Both the position numbers and the translations under genes were made by a program. 64,000 nt of DNA from Strigamia acuminata (lineage: Eukaryota; Arthropoda; Chilopoda; Geophilomorpha; Linotaeniidae). Location of the stretch: assembly GCA_949358305.1 (NCBI GenBank), contig OX442322.1, forward strand, positions 310,001 to 374,000, in the 5' to 3' direction. Positions 9,420 to 20,393 of this stretch are shown piece after piece. How positions within the stretch are numbered: the stretch's first letter is position 1; every line of letters starts with the position of its first letter. The notes below the pieces were generated by a model. It ran no database searches. It was not told the origin of the DNA and saw nothing but the letters and a program-made list of their open reading frames with translations.

Positions 9420-11848
9420 ACAAAGTACCTTATGTATTCTTTTATAACCGTAAGTGTTATGTATCTCATTTGAAACGTATTGGTGCACGATGTTTTGTTA
9501 ATATTCCAAAACCTCACAGGGGGAAAATGGATCCTCATGCTTGGGAAGGTGTGTTTTTGGGATATTCACGCGCAACAAGGGGATATAGAATTTGGAATCC
9601 CGACACGAGCAATATTGTTGACAGTAAAGCTGTAGTAGTTGACGAAAATTCAATTTGGACTGGCAGTAAAGAGCAAGTTTCTAGAGCATTAATACCCTCT
9701 GTTGTGCCAACTCCAACCAAGATGGAGGTGCACAGCTGCAGCTCATCATCGTCTTCAGATAGTGAATATTCAAGCGCTGAATCAGTCAAGTCCACATCTT
9801 GGGACGATCTCCCTACTACGGAAAATTCGGAGGAAGAAATTCCAGAAATTCCCAAAGCGAAGATTAGACATAAACGTCGACGCACGAATGCTAAGAAAAA
9901 GTCCGTTTCGAGGACAGTTGATAAGGAATCTGAGCCGTTACCCTTGACTTCCACGGACATTCCTGCTCCTTTTGGATGGACAAGGAAGGTTCTCATGCGC
10001 AAGAAAGGCAAAACAGCGGGAATGGTCGACATTTATTATTTTTCTCCGGATGGAGAGCGTTGTCGATCGTTACCTGACATCCGCAGATTGCATGCAGACA
10101 GGCATGAAGATTTTGATCCTGAAGAGTTCGACTTTACTCGCGCACATGTACCAGTTGAACTTTTAACACCGAGAAGGAGAGATGCCAAGGCTCTTACAAC
10201 TATTTTGCAACATGACTCGAGTGAAGAAGTTGTCCAAGAGGATACGGATGAAGACATGTTTTATGAATGTTATCACGCATCCTTAGAGCCAGCCACCTAT
10301 GAGGAGGCAATTCACGGCCCTCATAGTGAGGAATGGAAGGCGTCGATGGAGGACGAAATCTCGACTCTCCGAACACGAGAAGTTTTTGAAGAGGTTCCTT
10401 GTCCCGTGGACGTCAAACCAGTTGGCAATCGATGGATCTACAAATTGAAGCCATCTGTAGAAACGGGAGTACAATTTCGTCACCGGAGTCGTTTAGTGGC
10501 CCAAGGTTTTTCCCAACGAGAAGGAATTGACTTTGACGAATGTTTCAGTCTCGTTGTAAATTTTGTGTTAGTACGCCTGTTTTATGTGTTTTTGGTCATC
10601 ACATTGGGATAGATCAACCTACATCTCGATATCAAATGTGCATATTTGTATGCAAAATTGGATCGACCAATCTACATGAGAAGACCGAAGGGGTATAATG
10701 AAGGTGACCCCAACTCGAACATTGTTTGGCTCCTCAAACGAGCTTTATATGGTCTCCACCAAAGTGGGAGAGAATGGTATTTTACGCTCAATAGTGCTCT
10801 TAACGAGATTGGTTTCAAGTGTTTAACGGGCTTTAATTGTGTTTACTATTTTCAATGTCACGCAATATTGCTTGTTTATGTGGATGACCTTATATTGTTT
10901 TGTATTGATGAACAAACGCAAATGACAATTGTGAATTTATTGAAATCTAAGTTTGATATTGTATCTTTAGGTCCTATTTCAAGTGTCTTAAGGATGAATT
11001 TTGTTAAGATTAATAACAAAGTCTACATGCATCAAATACAATTTATTGAAAGGTTATGCGCAAAATATGGAATTGTGAATGACCTGAAAATCAGTTTACC
11101 TGGTAATCAAGGTGTTGTTGTATGCAAACCGACGAAGAAGGAAAAACTTAATACTACTTTTCCTTACTGTTCTCTTATCGGCAGTCTTTTATTTTTGGCA
11201 TCGAGAACGCGCCCAGACGTTTTATTCTCGACTATATTGCTTTCGCAATATAACGAAAAGCATACGAATACTCATGTCAGGATGCTATTACATGTTTTGC
11301 GTTATTTATTGAATACTAAAAACAAGGTTATTTGTCTAAGTGATGTAATTTCGAAGAATCTATTTGGCTATTGTGATGCTTCCTACGCTAATGATGTTGA
11401 TGAACGTAGAAGCTTTGGGGGACATGTTGTAACCTTTGGAGGGGTACCAATTTCCTGGTCCTGCAATAAGCAGAGAAGAACGGCATTATCTACTATGGAA
11501 GCCGAATTTACCAACATTATAGAGTGCTCACGGGAGACAGATTGGTTTGCCCGCCTGCTTAAACATAGATTTTTCGAAAAATTAACGATTCGACGTCCTC
11601 CGATTGTTTATTCTGACAGCCAATGTGCTATGCAATTTTCCAGAAATTTAATTCAGAATACAAAAAATAAACACATTGAGGTAAAGTTTTTCTTCATTAG
11701 AGATTGGATTAAGGACAAACGGATTATATTGAAACATATTGCAGGAAAGATGTATTCTGCCGACGTATTCACTAAATGGTTAGCTAAGGATAAATTCATA
11801 ACATATCGAGATTTATTCTTTGTTGACTTACCCGATTGTGACGTTTAA
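9420..11848 (+). pseudogene. Copia A reverse transcriptase and RNase H
   Basis: Continues in frame from about 9420 to a stop at 10610-10612, then from about 10615 to 11848. The RT has VGNRWIYKLK, HLDIKCAYLYAKL, RALYGLHQSGREW and an intact YVDD (LLVYVDDLIL, near 10880). The RNase H is recognisable by YCDASYANDVD, STMEAEF, YSDSQCAMQ and the terminal AGKMYSADVFTKWL. Between integrase and RT lies a Ser/acidic-rich linker. The stop at 10610 is the main lesion. Confidence 0.85.
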
Positions 11849-11977
11849 TTTTATTTTTACTTGATATTTCTTGTGTTAACCGCATGTATTGTTGTCAGAA
11901 AGGTTTATATCGCTTGACGCGGTTTACGCTGTTGATTTGTTTAATTATTTTGTTATATGATTATTACGTTTTTGCAG

Positions 11978-11992
11978 AAAAACAGGGGGAGA
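11978..11992 (+). promoter_or_regulatory. Polypurine tract of copia A
   Basis: AAAAACAGGGGGAGA directly before the TGTTAATG LTR start. Confidence 0.75.
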
Positions 11993-12178
11993 TGTTAATG
12001 TTTAGTTTGTTTCTCTGCAAGTGTACCATCATTGTATATGATTTGTTCTATTGATTCTTTTGTTAGGTTTTACCACTAGGTGGCTTACATGTATCTTCTC
12101 TGTCTGGAATAAACATCATGGCCGCCTGGTTTAGGCTGATGCCACCTGTTAATACTTGCTTGTTATTTGTTCTCAACA
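11993..12178 (+). repeat. 3' LTR of copia A
   Basis: Begins TGTTAATGTTTAG after the polypurine tract and ends near CTCAACA, giving the TGTT...AACA termini typical of copia LTRs at about 186 bp. It contains an AATAAA at about 12110. No second copy was found upstream of gag, so the 5' LTR was lost or replaced. Confidence 0.65.
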
Positions 12179-12231
12179 CTGGCCCACCTTTCTTAACACG
12201 ACCAAATATCAGTTTGTAAAAAAAAAAATCT

Positions 12232-12582
12232 TCGACAACGGGCAAGGGAATAGTCAATAAACTAATAGATAAATTACCGATCGAACTGCACATTCCCGGC
12301 TACAATTATTGCGGGCCCGGCACGAAATTGGATAAACGATTAGCGAGAGGCGATAAGAGAATTAATCCGTTGGACAAAGCCTGTAGATTGCACGACATAG
12401 CGTACGTAAACGAAAATTTGGCCGCGAGACACGAAGCGGATAGGAAATTGGTCGAAGCTTGCATTTCGATCATAGCCGATCCGACGACCAGTTTAAGCAC
12501 GAAATTAGTCTCCAGGGCAATCAAAGCCACGTTCAAAACCAAACTTAAATTGGGAATGGGACTAAAAAAAAAAAAAAGATAA
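12232..12582 (+). pseudogene. Phospholipase A2-like domain protein (Polinton/adintovirus-type)
   Basis: The frame is open from the A11 run at 12218-12228 and shows GYNYCGPGT, a calcium-loop signature, followed by DKACRLHDIAY, the His-Asp catalytic helix of parvovirus-type PLA2. A lysine-rich tail (LGMGLKKKKR) ends at 12582. The first ATG in frame (12328) lies after the calcium loop, so the native start is missing or upstream of the frame break at the A-run. In parvoviruses such domains breach endosomal membranes; related proteins are known from adintovirus-like elements. It is followed 8 bases later by the integrase. Probably a truncated relic. Confidence 0.75.
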
Positions 12583-12589
12583 AAATAAA

Positions 12590-13480
12590 GTGTCCGATAT
12601 AGAACAGCTGGTAAGTGAATTACACAAGCCGGCACGCAGACATTATGTAAGACGTCCGGTTTCGTCGTTCGGGATAAACGATGTATGGCAAATCGATTTG
12701 GTAGAGATGGTCCCATTTTCTAGGCTAAACCAGGGGTACAAGTACTTGTTGACGGTGATCGATGCTTTCTCCAAATTTGCGTACGCGGTGCCCATCAAAT
12801 CGAAGACGGGCATAGACGTAACGGCGGCATTCGAAAAGGTGCTCGCGAGAGCTGTGTCGGGCCCGACGAATTTGGCATCCGATTGGGGTAAAGAGTTTTA
12901 CAATTCCCATTTCAAAGCGCTCCTGAAGAAACACAACATCAATCATTTTTCCACACACTCCATCTTGAAAGCCAGTATGGTCGAGCGTTTCAATCGCACG
13001 CTTAAGGAGATGGTGTACAAACATTCTACGTTGAAAGGTTCACGAAAATGGGTATCAGTTTTACCGCACTTGTTGAGCCGATACAACGCAACAGTGCATA
13101 GAACTACCAATATGAAGCCCAAAGACGTCACGCACGAGCACGAAAAACGGCTCAGACTGAAATTGCTTCCCGGACCGGCTACGTTGAAGCCTAAATTCAA
13201 AGTCGGGGACAGAGTGCGTATATCCAAATCCAAATCCATTTTTAAAAAGGGTTTTCTCCAATCTTGGACGAACGAGGTTTTTGTGGTAGATGAGGTCGAT
13301 TTAACGTACGAACCTCCCGTTTACAAACTTAGAGATTCGCGAGACGAACGGATCGGTGGTTCCTTTTACGAGGAAGAACTACAGAGAACGGCAACCGGGA
13401 TAAACGACCCCTACTTGGTCAAAAGGGTTATCAGAAAAAAAAGAAACGAGGATGGGTCCTTTAGGTACTTAGTGAAATGA
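12590..13480 (+). CDS. Polinton/Maverick-type integrase
   Basis: About 296 codons with an rve core unlike the LTR-element integrases here. It begins VWQIDLVEM, then KYLLTVIDAFSKFAYAVP, SDWGKEFYN and MVERFNRTLK, giving a complete D-D-E set. The C-terminal part (FKVGDRVRISK, FKKGF, FYEEELQ) is the chromo-like/SH3 end usual in Polinton integrases. No ATG lies at the start (GTG at 12590), and the N-terminal zinc region is short, so the 5' end is probably lost. Polintons are self-synthesising DNA elements or integrated adintoviruses; PolB and capsid genes are not seen here. Confidence 0.85.
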   Translation: MSDIEQLVSELHKPARRHYVRRPVSSFGINDVWQIDLVEMVPFSRLNQGYKYLLTVIDAFSKFAYAVPIKSKTGIDVTAAFEKVLARAVSGPTNLASDWGKEFYNSHFKALLKKHNINHFSTHSILKASMVERFNRTLKEMVYKHSTLKGSRKWVSVLPHLLSRYNATVHRTTNMKPKDVTHEHEKRLRLKLLPGPATLKPKFKVGDRVRISKSKSIFKKGFLQSWTNEVFVVDEVDLTYEPPVYKLRDSRDERIGGSFYEEELQRTATGINDPYLVKRVIRKKRNEDGSFRYLVK

Positions 13481-13539
13481 AAAGGGTTAGACGAGTCGCA
13501 TAATTCATGGGTCGATGAATTGATTGATTTATAATAAAA

Positions 13540-13612
13540 AAAATTATATATATATATATATATATATACATATATTAAAAAAAGAAAAAAAGAAAAAAAG
13601 AAAGAAAAAAAA
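13540..13612. repeat. TA microsatellite and A/G-rich tract
   Basis: About 12 TA units followed by an A-rich run with scattered G, between integrase and protease ORFs. Confidence 0.9.
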
Positions 13613-14035
13613 ATGAACAACCTCGAAATGTTCAATTTGGCGAAAAATCATTTTCGAATCGATCATTTCGAAAACGTTTTACCGATTGATTGTTTGATGC
13701 CACTGGCCAAACATCGCAGTAAGAACGAAAGCTTCGTAATAAATTTAGATCCTTCGACGGGACCGGGTACACATTGGGTGAGTTTAAATATACGTGACGA
13801 CGTAGCGGAATACTTTGACAATTTGGGTCGCATTCCCCCGAAAGAAATATTTCAATACGTCGGTGAAGACGTAGTCGTAAATTTTAGCACGGATGCGACG
13901 TATTCGTCACCGTCAAAGGCTGATAACTGCGGTATTTATAGCCTTTTTACGCTGTATTTATCAACGAATCTTAACTTCGAACGAAATACAATCAATAAAA
14001 TTATTGTCGCGATGGTCAGTCTAGGTTTGCTATAA
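13613..14035 (+). CDS. Adenovirus-type cysteine protease (Polinton/adintovirus-like)
   Basis: A 140-residue frame with ATG at 13613. It shows the C5/Ulp1-like catalytic pattern: GTHWVSL (His), EYFDNLG (Asp) and ADNCGIYSLF (Cys). Such proteases mature capsids in Polintons, adintoviruses and adenoviruses. Together with the integrase and PLA2 domain upstream on the same strand this supports one virus-like element. The C-terminus (VAMVSLGLL) is short, and the degenerate satellite follows directly. The ORF itself is intact; expression cannot be judged. Confidence 0.8.
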   Translation: MNNLEMFNLAKNHFRIDHFENVLPIDCLMPLAKHRSKNESFVINLDPSTGPGTHWVSLNIRDDVAEYFDNLGRIPPKEIFQYVGEDVVVNFSTDATYSSPSKADNCGIYSLFTLYLSTNLNFERNTINKIIVAMVSLGLL

Positions 14036-14040
14036 CGTAC

Positions 14041-14417
14041 GCTTGTTTTCACCAAAGTTCAACGGGCACCCGATAGCCCCGTAGCCTCGTAGCCCCATAG
14101 CTCGATAGCTTCATCGCCCATCGCCCATCGCTTCATCGCCCCATTGCTTCATTGCCCATTGCCCATAGCCCATAGCCCATCGCTTCATCGCCTATTGCTC
14201 CCCATAGCCTATTGTCCTATTGCCCGAAAGCCTCATAGCCCATTGCCCTATTGCCCGAAAGCTCCATAGTCCCATGACCCAAATAGCACGATAGCCCGAT
14301 AGTCCGATAGCCTGATAGTCTCATAGTCTCGTAGCTTATTGTCCCATTGCTCCATTGCCCGAAAGCCCCATAGCTCTATAACTCCATAGCCCCATGTCTC
14401 CCATAGCCCGATAGCCT
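14041..14417. repeat. Degenerate (CATAGCC)n-type satellite, left part
   Basis: Long run of variants of CATAGCC, CATTGCC, CATCGCC and GATAGCC with frequent substitutions. The same pattern resumes at 22315 after the BEL element, so the element split this array. Confidence 0.9.
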
Positions 14418-15394
14418 TGTTTCTAGCAGCGATGGATGGTCAGGTCGTTTTGCCTGGTTTTGTGTTGAATATTTTTATTACACTTCTAATAAATTGTATA
14501 AAGTGTTTTTGCCTATTGATTAAGAAGAAAATCTTTGTGTTTCAGTTTTTTTTTAATTTAGTTTTTAAGTGAGAGTTTGGTTTTTAACTTGTTTTATTGT
14601 TTACTAAAATGTTTGATTGCAATCTTTGGAATTTAATGTTATCTTTACTCTCGACACCATTGTTGTAAGCTTGATACCAGACGTGTCTACCTTGAAAAAG
14701 GGTTATAATTGTTAATTTTCAATTTAAGTATTTTAAAAGAACTTATTGTAAAATGTTTCAATTATTCTAGTTACAATTTGAATTTCTGTTTTATTTTAAG
14801 CTTGTCTCGAATGGTAAATTTCGGGCCACGTTATTTTGTAGTGCTGTGATTGGTCAAGACGTTCGGGGGGCTTTTGTATTAATTTGGGTTTTCTTGGCAG
14901 TTTGTAATAGTGTGTTCTTGGGCTATCGACCTTCGAGAACGTTTTATTGGATTTAAATAACCATTTGATGTTGAATTTGAGTGTTTTGTGGGTTTTGAAA
15001 GCGTTAGGCTTATTTCAGCAAAAAGTGCTTGCTAGTACGGAATTTTATTTGGCCCAGTCTTGTTTTTTACACAGTTTTGCCTGTTCATTTTGTAGTTCCT
15101 CATTTTTCAACAATGTAACTGTATGTTCCTTTTTGCACGCGTCTTTGTATTCTTGGCAATCCAGTTGCCACTCTTCAGTTTGCTCGTCTCTTATTTCGTT
15201 TTAACAATGGAAAGAGAGGAGTAGGAGTTTTCATTTTCTCCCAGGTGAGGAGAACAGACACAGCAACCGCCATCTTTTCCACTGCTCTACACGGGAGTAC
15301 TACAACCTTGCACTATACGATCTTCAGAGTTGCTAGGGAGCAACTGCTATCCAACTCCACCGTAGTGACCACATCATAGGTGGCGCTGTGAACA
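14418..15394 (+). repeat. 5' LTR of BEL/Pao element
   Basis: TGTTTCTAGCAGCGATGG to GGCGCTGTGAACA. Compared with the 3' LTR it lacks a short segment around 22003-22021 and another near 22066, and carries single-base differences such as GTGATTGGTC versus GTGATTTGTC. Confidence 0.9.
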
Positions 15395-15410
15395 TGGTGC
15401 CGTGACCAGG
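15395..15410 (+). promoter_or_regulatory. Primer binding site of BEL/Pao element
   Basis: TGGTGCCGTGACCAGG follows the LTR without a gap. A TGG start complementary to tRNA CCA ends is expected; I do not assign the tRNA. Confidence 0.7.
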
Positions 15411-15978
15411 ATTTTCGTGCGTTTTCGTGTGTGGTGCGCGCCTGATCAACGTGTGCGACTGCGAGCTTCGTGCGGTTTGTGACCAGCCTGTGGATTCGTG
15501 TTTACGCCGTCGTCGTGGTGAGCGTCCAGATTTGATTTCCCGTTGGTGGCCTGAGTCGCAGAGAAGTCACGTCCGGTTCGCGTTCCCGAGTCAAGCGATA
15601 CATCCAGCAGACGTCCTGGTTTCATCTTGAACACAACGCGCCGTGCAGAGAAGCCTACTTGGTTTAGTTGTGAGGTATTTTGGTGGGTTTTTTGTGTATG
15701 TTTCTGCCTTACTTGGGGGAAAGTGTTTCGTTTTGAATATTGTAAAAGGTTATTTTTAGTCTGTGAGTTAGTCCGCTTCATATAACTGTCTTAAGCAGAG
15801 AAGCATTCTTAATTTTTGTGAGTCATTAGTTGACATTAGTGGGGATTTCTGCTGCACATCAGTGCAATTTATTTGTGTCTTTTCCCTCATATTTCGTTTG
15901 ATAGTGTGTAATTAGGGGTGACCTGAAAGAGAGAAACTTGGCATTCTTTATTGTCTTTTTTTCTAAATTGCAGTAGAC

Positions 15979-17631
15979 ATGTCAACGTCTACACCCACGT
16001 CACTGAGAGGTGGTCAACCGTCTCCACCTCCTCAATCTCTTTCTCCAAAAAGCTACACCGCTGCCGAACTTCAAGAAATGGAAATTCGCTGGGAGACTCA
16101 AGTCGCCAATCTCGAAGTGATGCTCAACAATTCAGAAGGTGTACTGGAAGAAGAGCAATTGGAACCAATTGTCGCATCCGCCAAGGCAAGGGAGCTGCGC
16201 ATGATCAACAGGCTAAATGATTTGCAGTCACATATCAAAAGAAGACAATACCTCGCTTGGATAAGCCGCTCGGAAGTGGTTCAAGACCGAATCGACTTGC
16301 TGAAGAGGCGGTATGAAACATCAAAAGGAGCATCGTCGGTCGTTGGAAATCTCAACACAAGCGTTGGGGGGATCAGCCAGAATACATCGGCGATTCAATC
16401 AACCAAGAGGAAAAATTCAAAGCTGCCCAAACTCGAGCTGATGAAGTTCACCGGAGAAGTGCTCCAGTATAAGCAGTATATGAATTCATTCGAATCAGCA
16501 GTGCACTCCAATCCGGATTTGACAGAAGTAGAGAAATTACAATACCTTCAATCAACGTGCACGGGAGAGGCAGCCACGCTTATTTCTTCATTTCCTTTGT
16601 TGGACGGCTCGTACGATCTCGCGAGAGAGGAATTGCATCGTAATTATGGAGCCGAGGATGCGCAGAAAGTGGTTCTTGTCAAAACTATAAAAGACATAAA
16701 GCCAGTTCGAGAATTACACCCAGTCAAGCCAGTAAGATCAATTCTTACCAAAACATCATTTGCGATACGTCTTCTAGAACAACTTCAAGTTCCGGTGCGA
16801 ACAGCCGGTCTCTTCTTGATACCAGAAATAATACGAAAGTTTCCGATTCCAATGGTTACACGTTACTACCAGATTCATGGAGCGAGGTCAGCAAACGTAA
16901 TAAAACTACTCGACTTTCTCGCTTCTGAAGTTCAAACCGCTGAACAAATGGAGGAAGCTTTGGGGACCGAAAATCTGACGGTGAAGAAAGAAAGAACTGA
17001 AAGAGAAAAGGATCATGGAAAGGGATCAATGGCATCGTGCGTTGGAACTCAAGCGCAGAAAGGAGCGTACGACTCGAAATCCAAGTCAAGCAGACCGGTT
17101 ACGTGCAGTTTCTGCACGGGAAGTCACATGAATCCGGAATGCAAGAAGGAAATGCCTCTCACCGAAAAGTCAGAAATTGTCCGGAAAAATCGCCTTTGTT
17201 TCAATTGTCTCCGCCCGGGACACCGTGTGCAAGACTGTAAAGTCAAATTTTCATGCAAGACTTGCGGAGGTCTTCATCATTCGACAATCTGTCGAAAATC
17301 ATCAGAAAAAGCGCCGATTCCAGCGGGGAAGACGCCGGAAACCCAAGGTGACACCAACGTTTCTTTGGCCATCTCGTCTACTTTACAGTTGATGATTTTC
17401 TCTGCCGACCTCAAAACAAAGTACGGAGGAGTTCATCGTGTCCGAGGGATAATTGACCCAGGGAGCCACCGTTCGTATATTACGAGAAGTTTCGCGGAAC
17501 GGTTGAAATTAACGAAGAGCGGTTCGATTCATTCTACAACACAGCGTCTGAACGAAGAGTTGCCTTCGGCCATTGATCACGATGTATTCAACATTTGCTT
17601 GCAATCAACACACGATCAAAAGGAGATTTGA
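15979..17631 (+). pseudogene. BEL/Pao gag and protease
   Basis: 550-codon frame from ATG 15979. It has a coiled N-terminus, the DUF1759-like Gag region (KLPKLELMKFTGEVLQYKQY), three Cys/His clusters (CSFCTGSHMNPEC, CFNCLRPGHRVQDC, CKTCGGLHHSTIC) and a pepsin-like protease start (IIDPGSHRSYI). In BEL elements the protease motif is D-S/T-G-S; proline in the second position is unusual and may impair it. A TGA at 17629-17631 cuts the frame, which continues in phase with TALSVNNLPFVTG. Residues before 15979 are untranslated leader. Confidence 0.85.
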
Positions 17632-19065
17632 TTGACTGCCTTGTCCGTCAATAACTTACCATTCGTGACGGGAATCACAAACTCGTCAGTGATTGAAAAG
17701 GTGAAAGCGCTAGGGTTGGAAATGGCTGAAGATCTCCCTTCCGAGTCGGGTGAAATCGACATCCTCCTCGGAATTGAAGTGTGGTGGAAGATCTACATCA
17801 ATGGCAGAAAACGAATAAATGACTCACTCGGTTTGATCAAAACGATTTTTGGTTGGGTGTTGTCTGGAGCCGCCGGATCGACTGACGTGTTCACTGAAGA
17901 AGCAGAAGCAATTAATTGCTGTAATGTTTGTGTTGGCGAACCTGAAGAAGACTTGGAACGATTATGGAGTTTAGAAGCCATCGGGAGAAGCTCGGGAGAA
18001 AAGAATTCGGATTTTGTTCGTGACTGATTTGTTGAAACTGCGATTCGTCATCATGATGGACGTTATCAAGTCTCGTTACCATTCAACGAACACAAGGATG
18101 AGCTTGACTCCAATTGGGAAATTGCGCTTAATCAACTAGCCGCGACTTTGAAAAGAATAGACAACAACGAAGACCACAAGTTAAGATATCACAACGCGAT
18201 GATGCAGTACGTGGAGGATAAGCATGCAGAAGAAGTTCCGGATGAAGAGAGATTCCTCAAGAAGGGTGTCTACACGATACCACACCACCCGGTAATAAAG
18301 GAAGATCGCGAAACAACCAAATTCAGAGTTGTTTTTAATGCATCATCTTCGAAGAAAGGATTCAGATCGCTTAATGACTGCCTTTATCCAGGGCCAAGTT
18401 TGAATCCGGACATCATTCTGGTGGTAATTCGATTTCGTTTGTACGCCATTCCAGTAATCGCCGATATCAAACAGGCGTTTCTTCAAGTTGCAATCAACCC
18501 GTCTCATCAAAATTTTCTTCGTTTCCTTTGGGTTGCCAAAGAGTATTTCAAAAAGTCGTACTCTTGGAAGAATTTATGGAATTATTTGCGAGTATTTTGA
18601 ATGACTGTCGTACCGTTTGGAGTGAATTCTTCGCCGTTTTTACTCTGCGCAGCAATCAGGAAGCAGGGAAAGTCATTCAGCGAGTCCAACCCAAAAGAAG
18701 CAGACGTATTAGATAAAGGAATATTTATGGACTATCTCACGTCAGGAGAAGATGGAGTGAAACGAGTCGTGGAACATTGCATGAAACTTCAAGCAATCAT
18801 GGACGATGGTCAACTTCCACTAGTGAAGTGGGCAACTTCAAACGAAACCGTTTTTCAGCAGTTGCAAGAAAATGGTTTTCTGATGAGATCCGAAAAATTC
18901 GAAGATTTGGACATCATTAAAATGTTAGGGATCGTTTGGAGTGTGAAAGAAGATGTAATGATGGCAAGAATACCGATTTACGAAAACGTGCCCAAATCAA
19001 AGAGAGAGATTCTATCGCTCGTCGCATCTGTGTTCGACTTGTCGCTCCAGTCGTCTTGCGTATGA
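17632..19065 (+). pseudogene. BEL/Pao protease end and reverse transcriptase
   Basis: Same frame as gag, broken by TGA at 18025 and 18598. Visible: LLGIEVWWKI and GLIKTIFGWVLSG; then the RT with FRVVFNASS, LNDCLYPGPSLNPDI, ADIKQAFLQV and VPFGVNSSPFLL. At the catalytic turn the sequence is IFMDYLTSGED, where YVDD is expected, so the second aspartate is lost. At least the 18598 TGA sits where the family has arginine, consistent with a CGA to TGA transition. The frame ends at 19063-19065 and continues in another frame from about 19048. Confidence 0.85.
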
Positions 19066-20393
19066 AGTTACTTCTACAGTCCATATGGAGAAGATCTTTG
19101 GGCTGGGACGAAAATGTTTCTAATGAAGAAAGAAATGAAGTCGACATGTGGTTCAAAGACATCCAGCAATTGAAAAACCTGAAAATCAAAAGATGGTTAG
19201 GAACATATTCCAAGGAAGAATTGACGTTGGAGATGTTTTGCGACGCAAGCCCAAGGGCATACGGTTGCGCCATTTACGTACGAAACGCGACAGGAGAGTG
19301 TCAGCTTCTTCTTAATAAAGGAAGAATAGCTGCAGTGAAGAAATTGTCATTGCCTCGCTTGGAGTTAACGGCTGCAGTTGTCGGCGTACGAATGGCTGAA
19401 TACATAATGAAGGATTTTTTGGTTGAGTACCCGATAAAAGAAGTAAAATTCTTTTCCGATTCAATGATTACTCTCGCTTGGATTGGTTCGTCGAAGAATT
19501 GTTGGAAGCCTTACGTGTCAAACAGGGTGCAGGAAATTAGAATGAAGTCAAAGTTTCACCAGTGGAGATACGTCCCAACAGCCGAAAATCCAGCGGACAT
19601 TTTGACGAGACCGCATTTCGCGCAGGAATTGGTTGAGAATCGACTTTGGTGGTCAGGCACTGACGTTTCAAACTTAATGCCAATTCGGATGAGTGAAGTT
19701 CAGCTTCCTGCAGAAGAAACGAAAGTCATTAATTTAAATGTTGCAACTCAAGAGATTTTTGCGGATGGTTTCTTTCGAAGATTTAGCAGCTTTAAACGTC
19801 TTAAACGTGTATTTGCATACATTATGCGTTGGAAGAAAATTTCTTCGCGCGGGCAGGACCTCTCGGAACTCGAGTTAGGAGAAGCGGAATCGAGAATTCT
19901 TTGCATTTCTCAAGAAATGCACTTTGCGGATGAAGTGAAAGCTGTTGAAATGAAGAGAGAAATTAGCAAGAACTCCATCTTAAAAAATTTCAACTTGTTT
20001 TTGGATGACGCACAATTAATACGATTAAGAAGTCGCCTTCGGAAGTCACAACTCAGTTTCGATGAAAATTACCCAGTTGTTCTCCATCCAGATAGTTGGG
20101 TCACTCGCCTAATTATAAGGGAAATTCATCTCAATTTAATGCATGGGGACCTCAGCGAAACGTTGTTCAAGGTTCGTGATCGTTTTTGGGTTCTTCGAGG
20201 ACGACGTACGGTGCAGTCCGTGATTCGAAATTGTCCAGTGTGCCGAAGAGCGAAGTTAACTCAGAATAATCCAATGGTCGGTGACTTGCCTAAAGAGAGA
20301 ATTACGCCAGCGTTGCCATTTCAGCACACTGGAGTGGATCACATGGGTCCAATTTACATCGGAAACGACAAGAAGAAATTGAAAAAGGCATAA
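19048..20393 (+). pseudogene. BEL/Pao RNase H and integrase N-terminal part
   Basis: RNase H-like region with EMFCDASPRAYGCAIY, LPRLELTAAVVG and FFSDSMITLAWIGS, then NPADILTRP. It is followed by the integrase zinc module (HLNLMHGDLSETL, CPVCRRAKL) and the first catalytic aspartate (TGVDHMGPIYI). A TAA at 20391 replaces the expected tyrosine before ILIFSCMVTRSLHLEV, where the frame goes on. Confidence 0.85.

Larger units (their letters stand above)
6256..12178 (+). mobile_element. Ty1/copia retrotransposon A, degenerate
   Basis: Order: leader (6256-7260), gag, protease, integrase, RT, RNase H and 3' LTR, with integrase before RT as in Pseudoviridae. The coding region is broken by a TAG at 7633 and by frame changes near 8520 and 9417 plus a stop near 10610. 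The 3' LTR has no partner at the 5' end, where the gypsy LTR of element 1 abuts instead. A GGTGAGTGTTTGAC string near 6315 is shared with the leader of copia element B (26313), suggesting related elements. Exact 5' limit is unknown. Confidence 0.85.

Noticed and set aside
15427-15630. Arginine-rich frame in the BEL leader
   Set aside because: Short, no motif, lies in the untranslated leader between primer site and gag.
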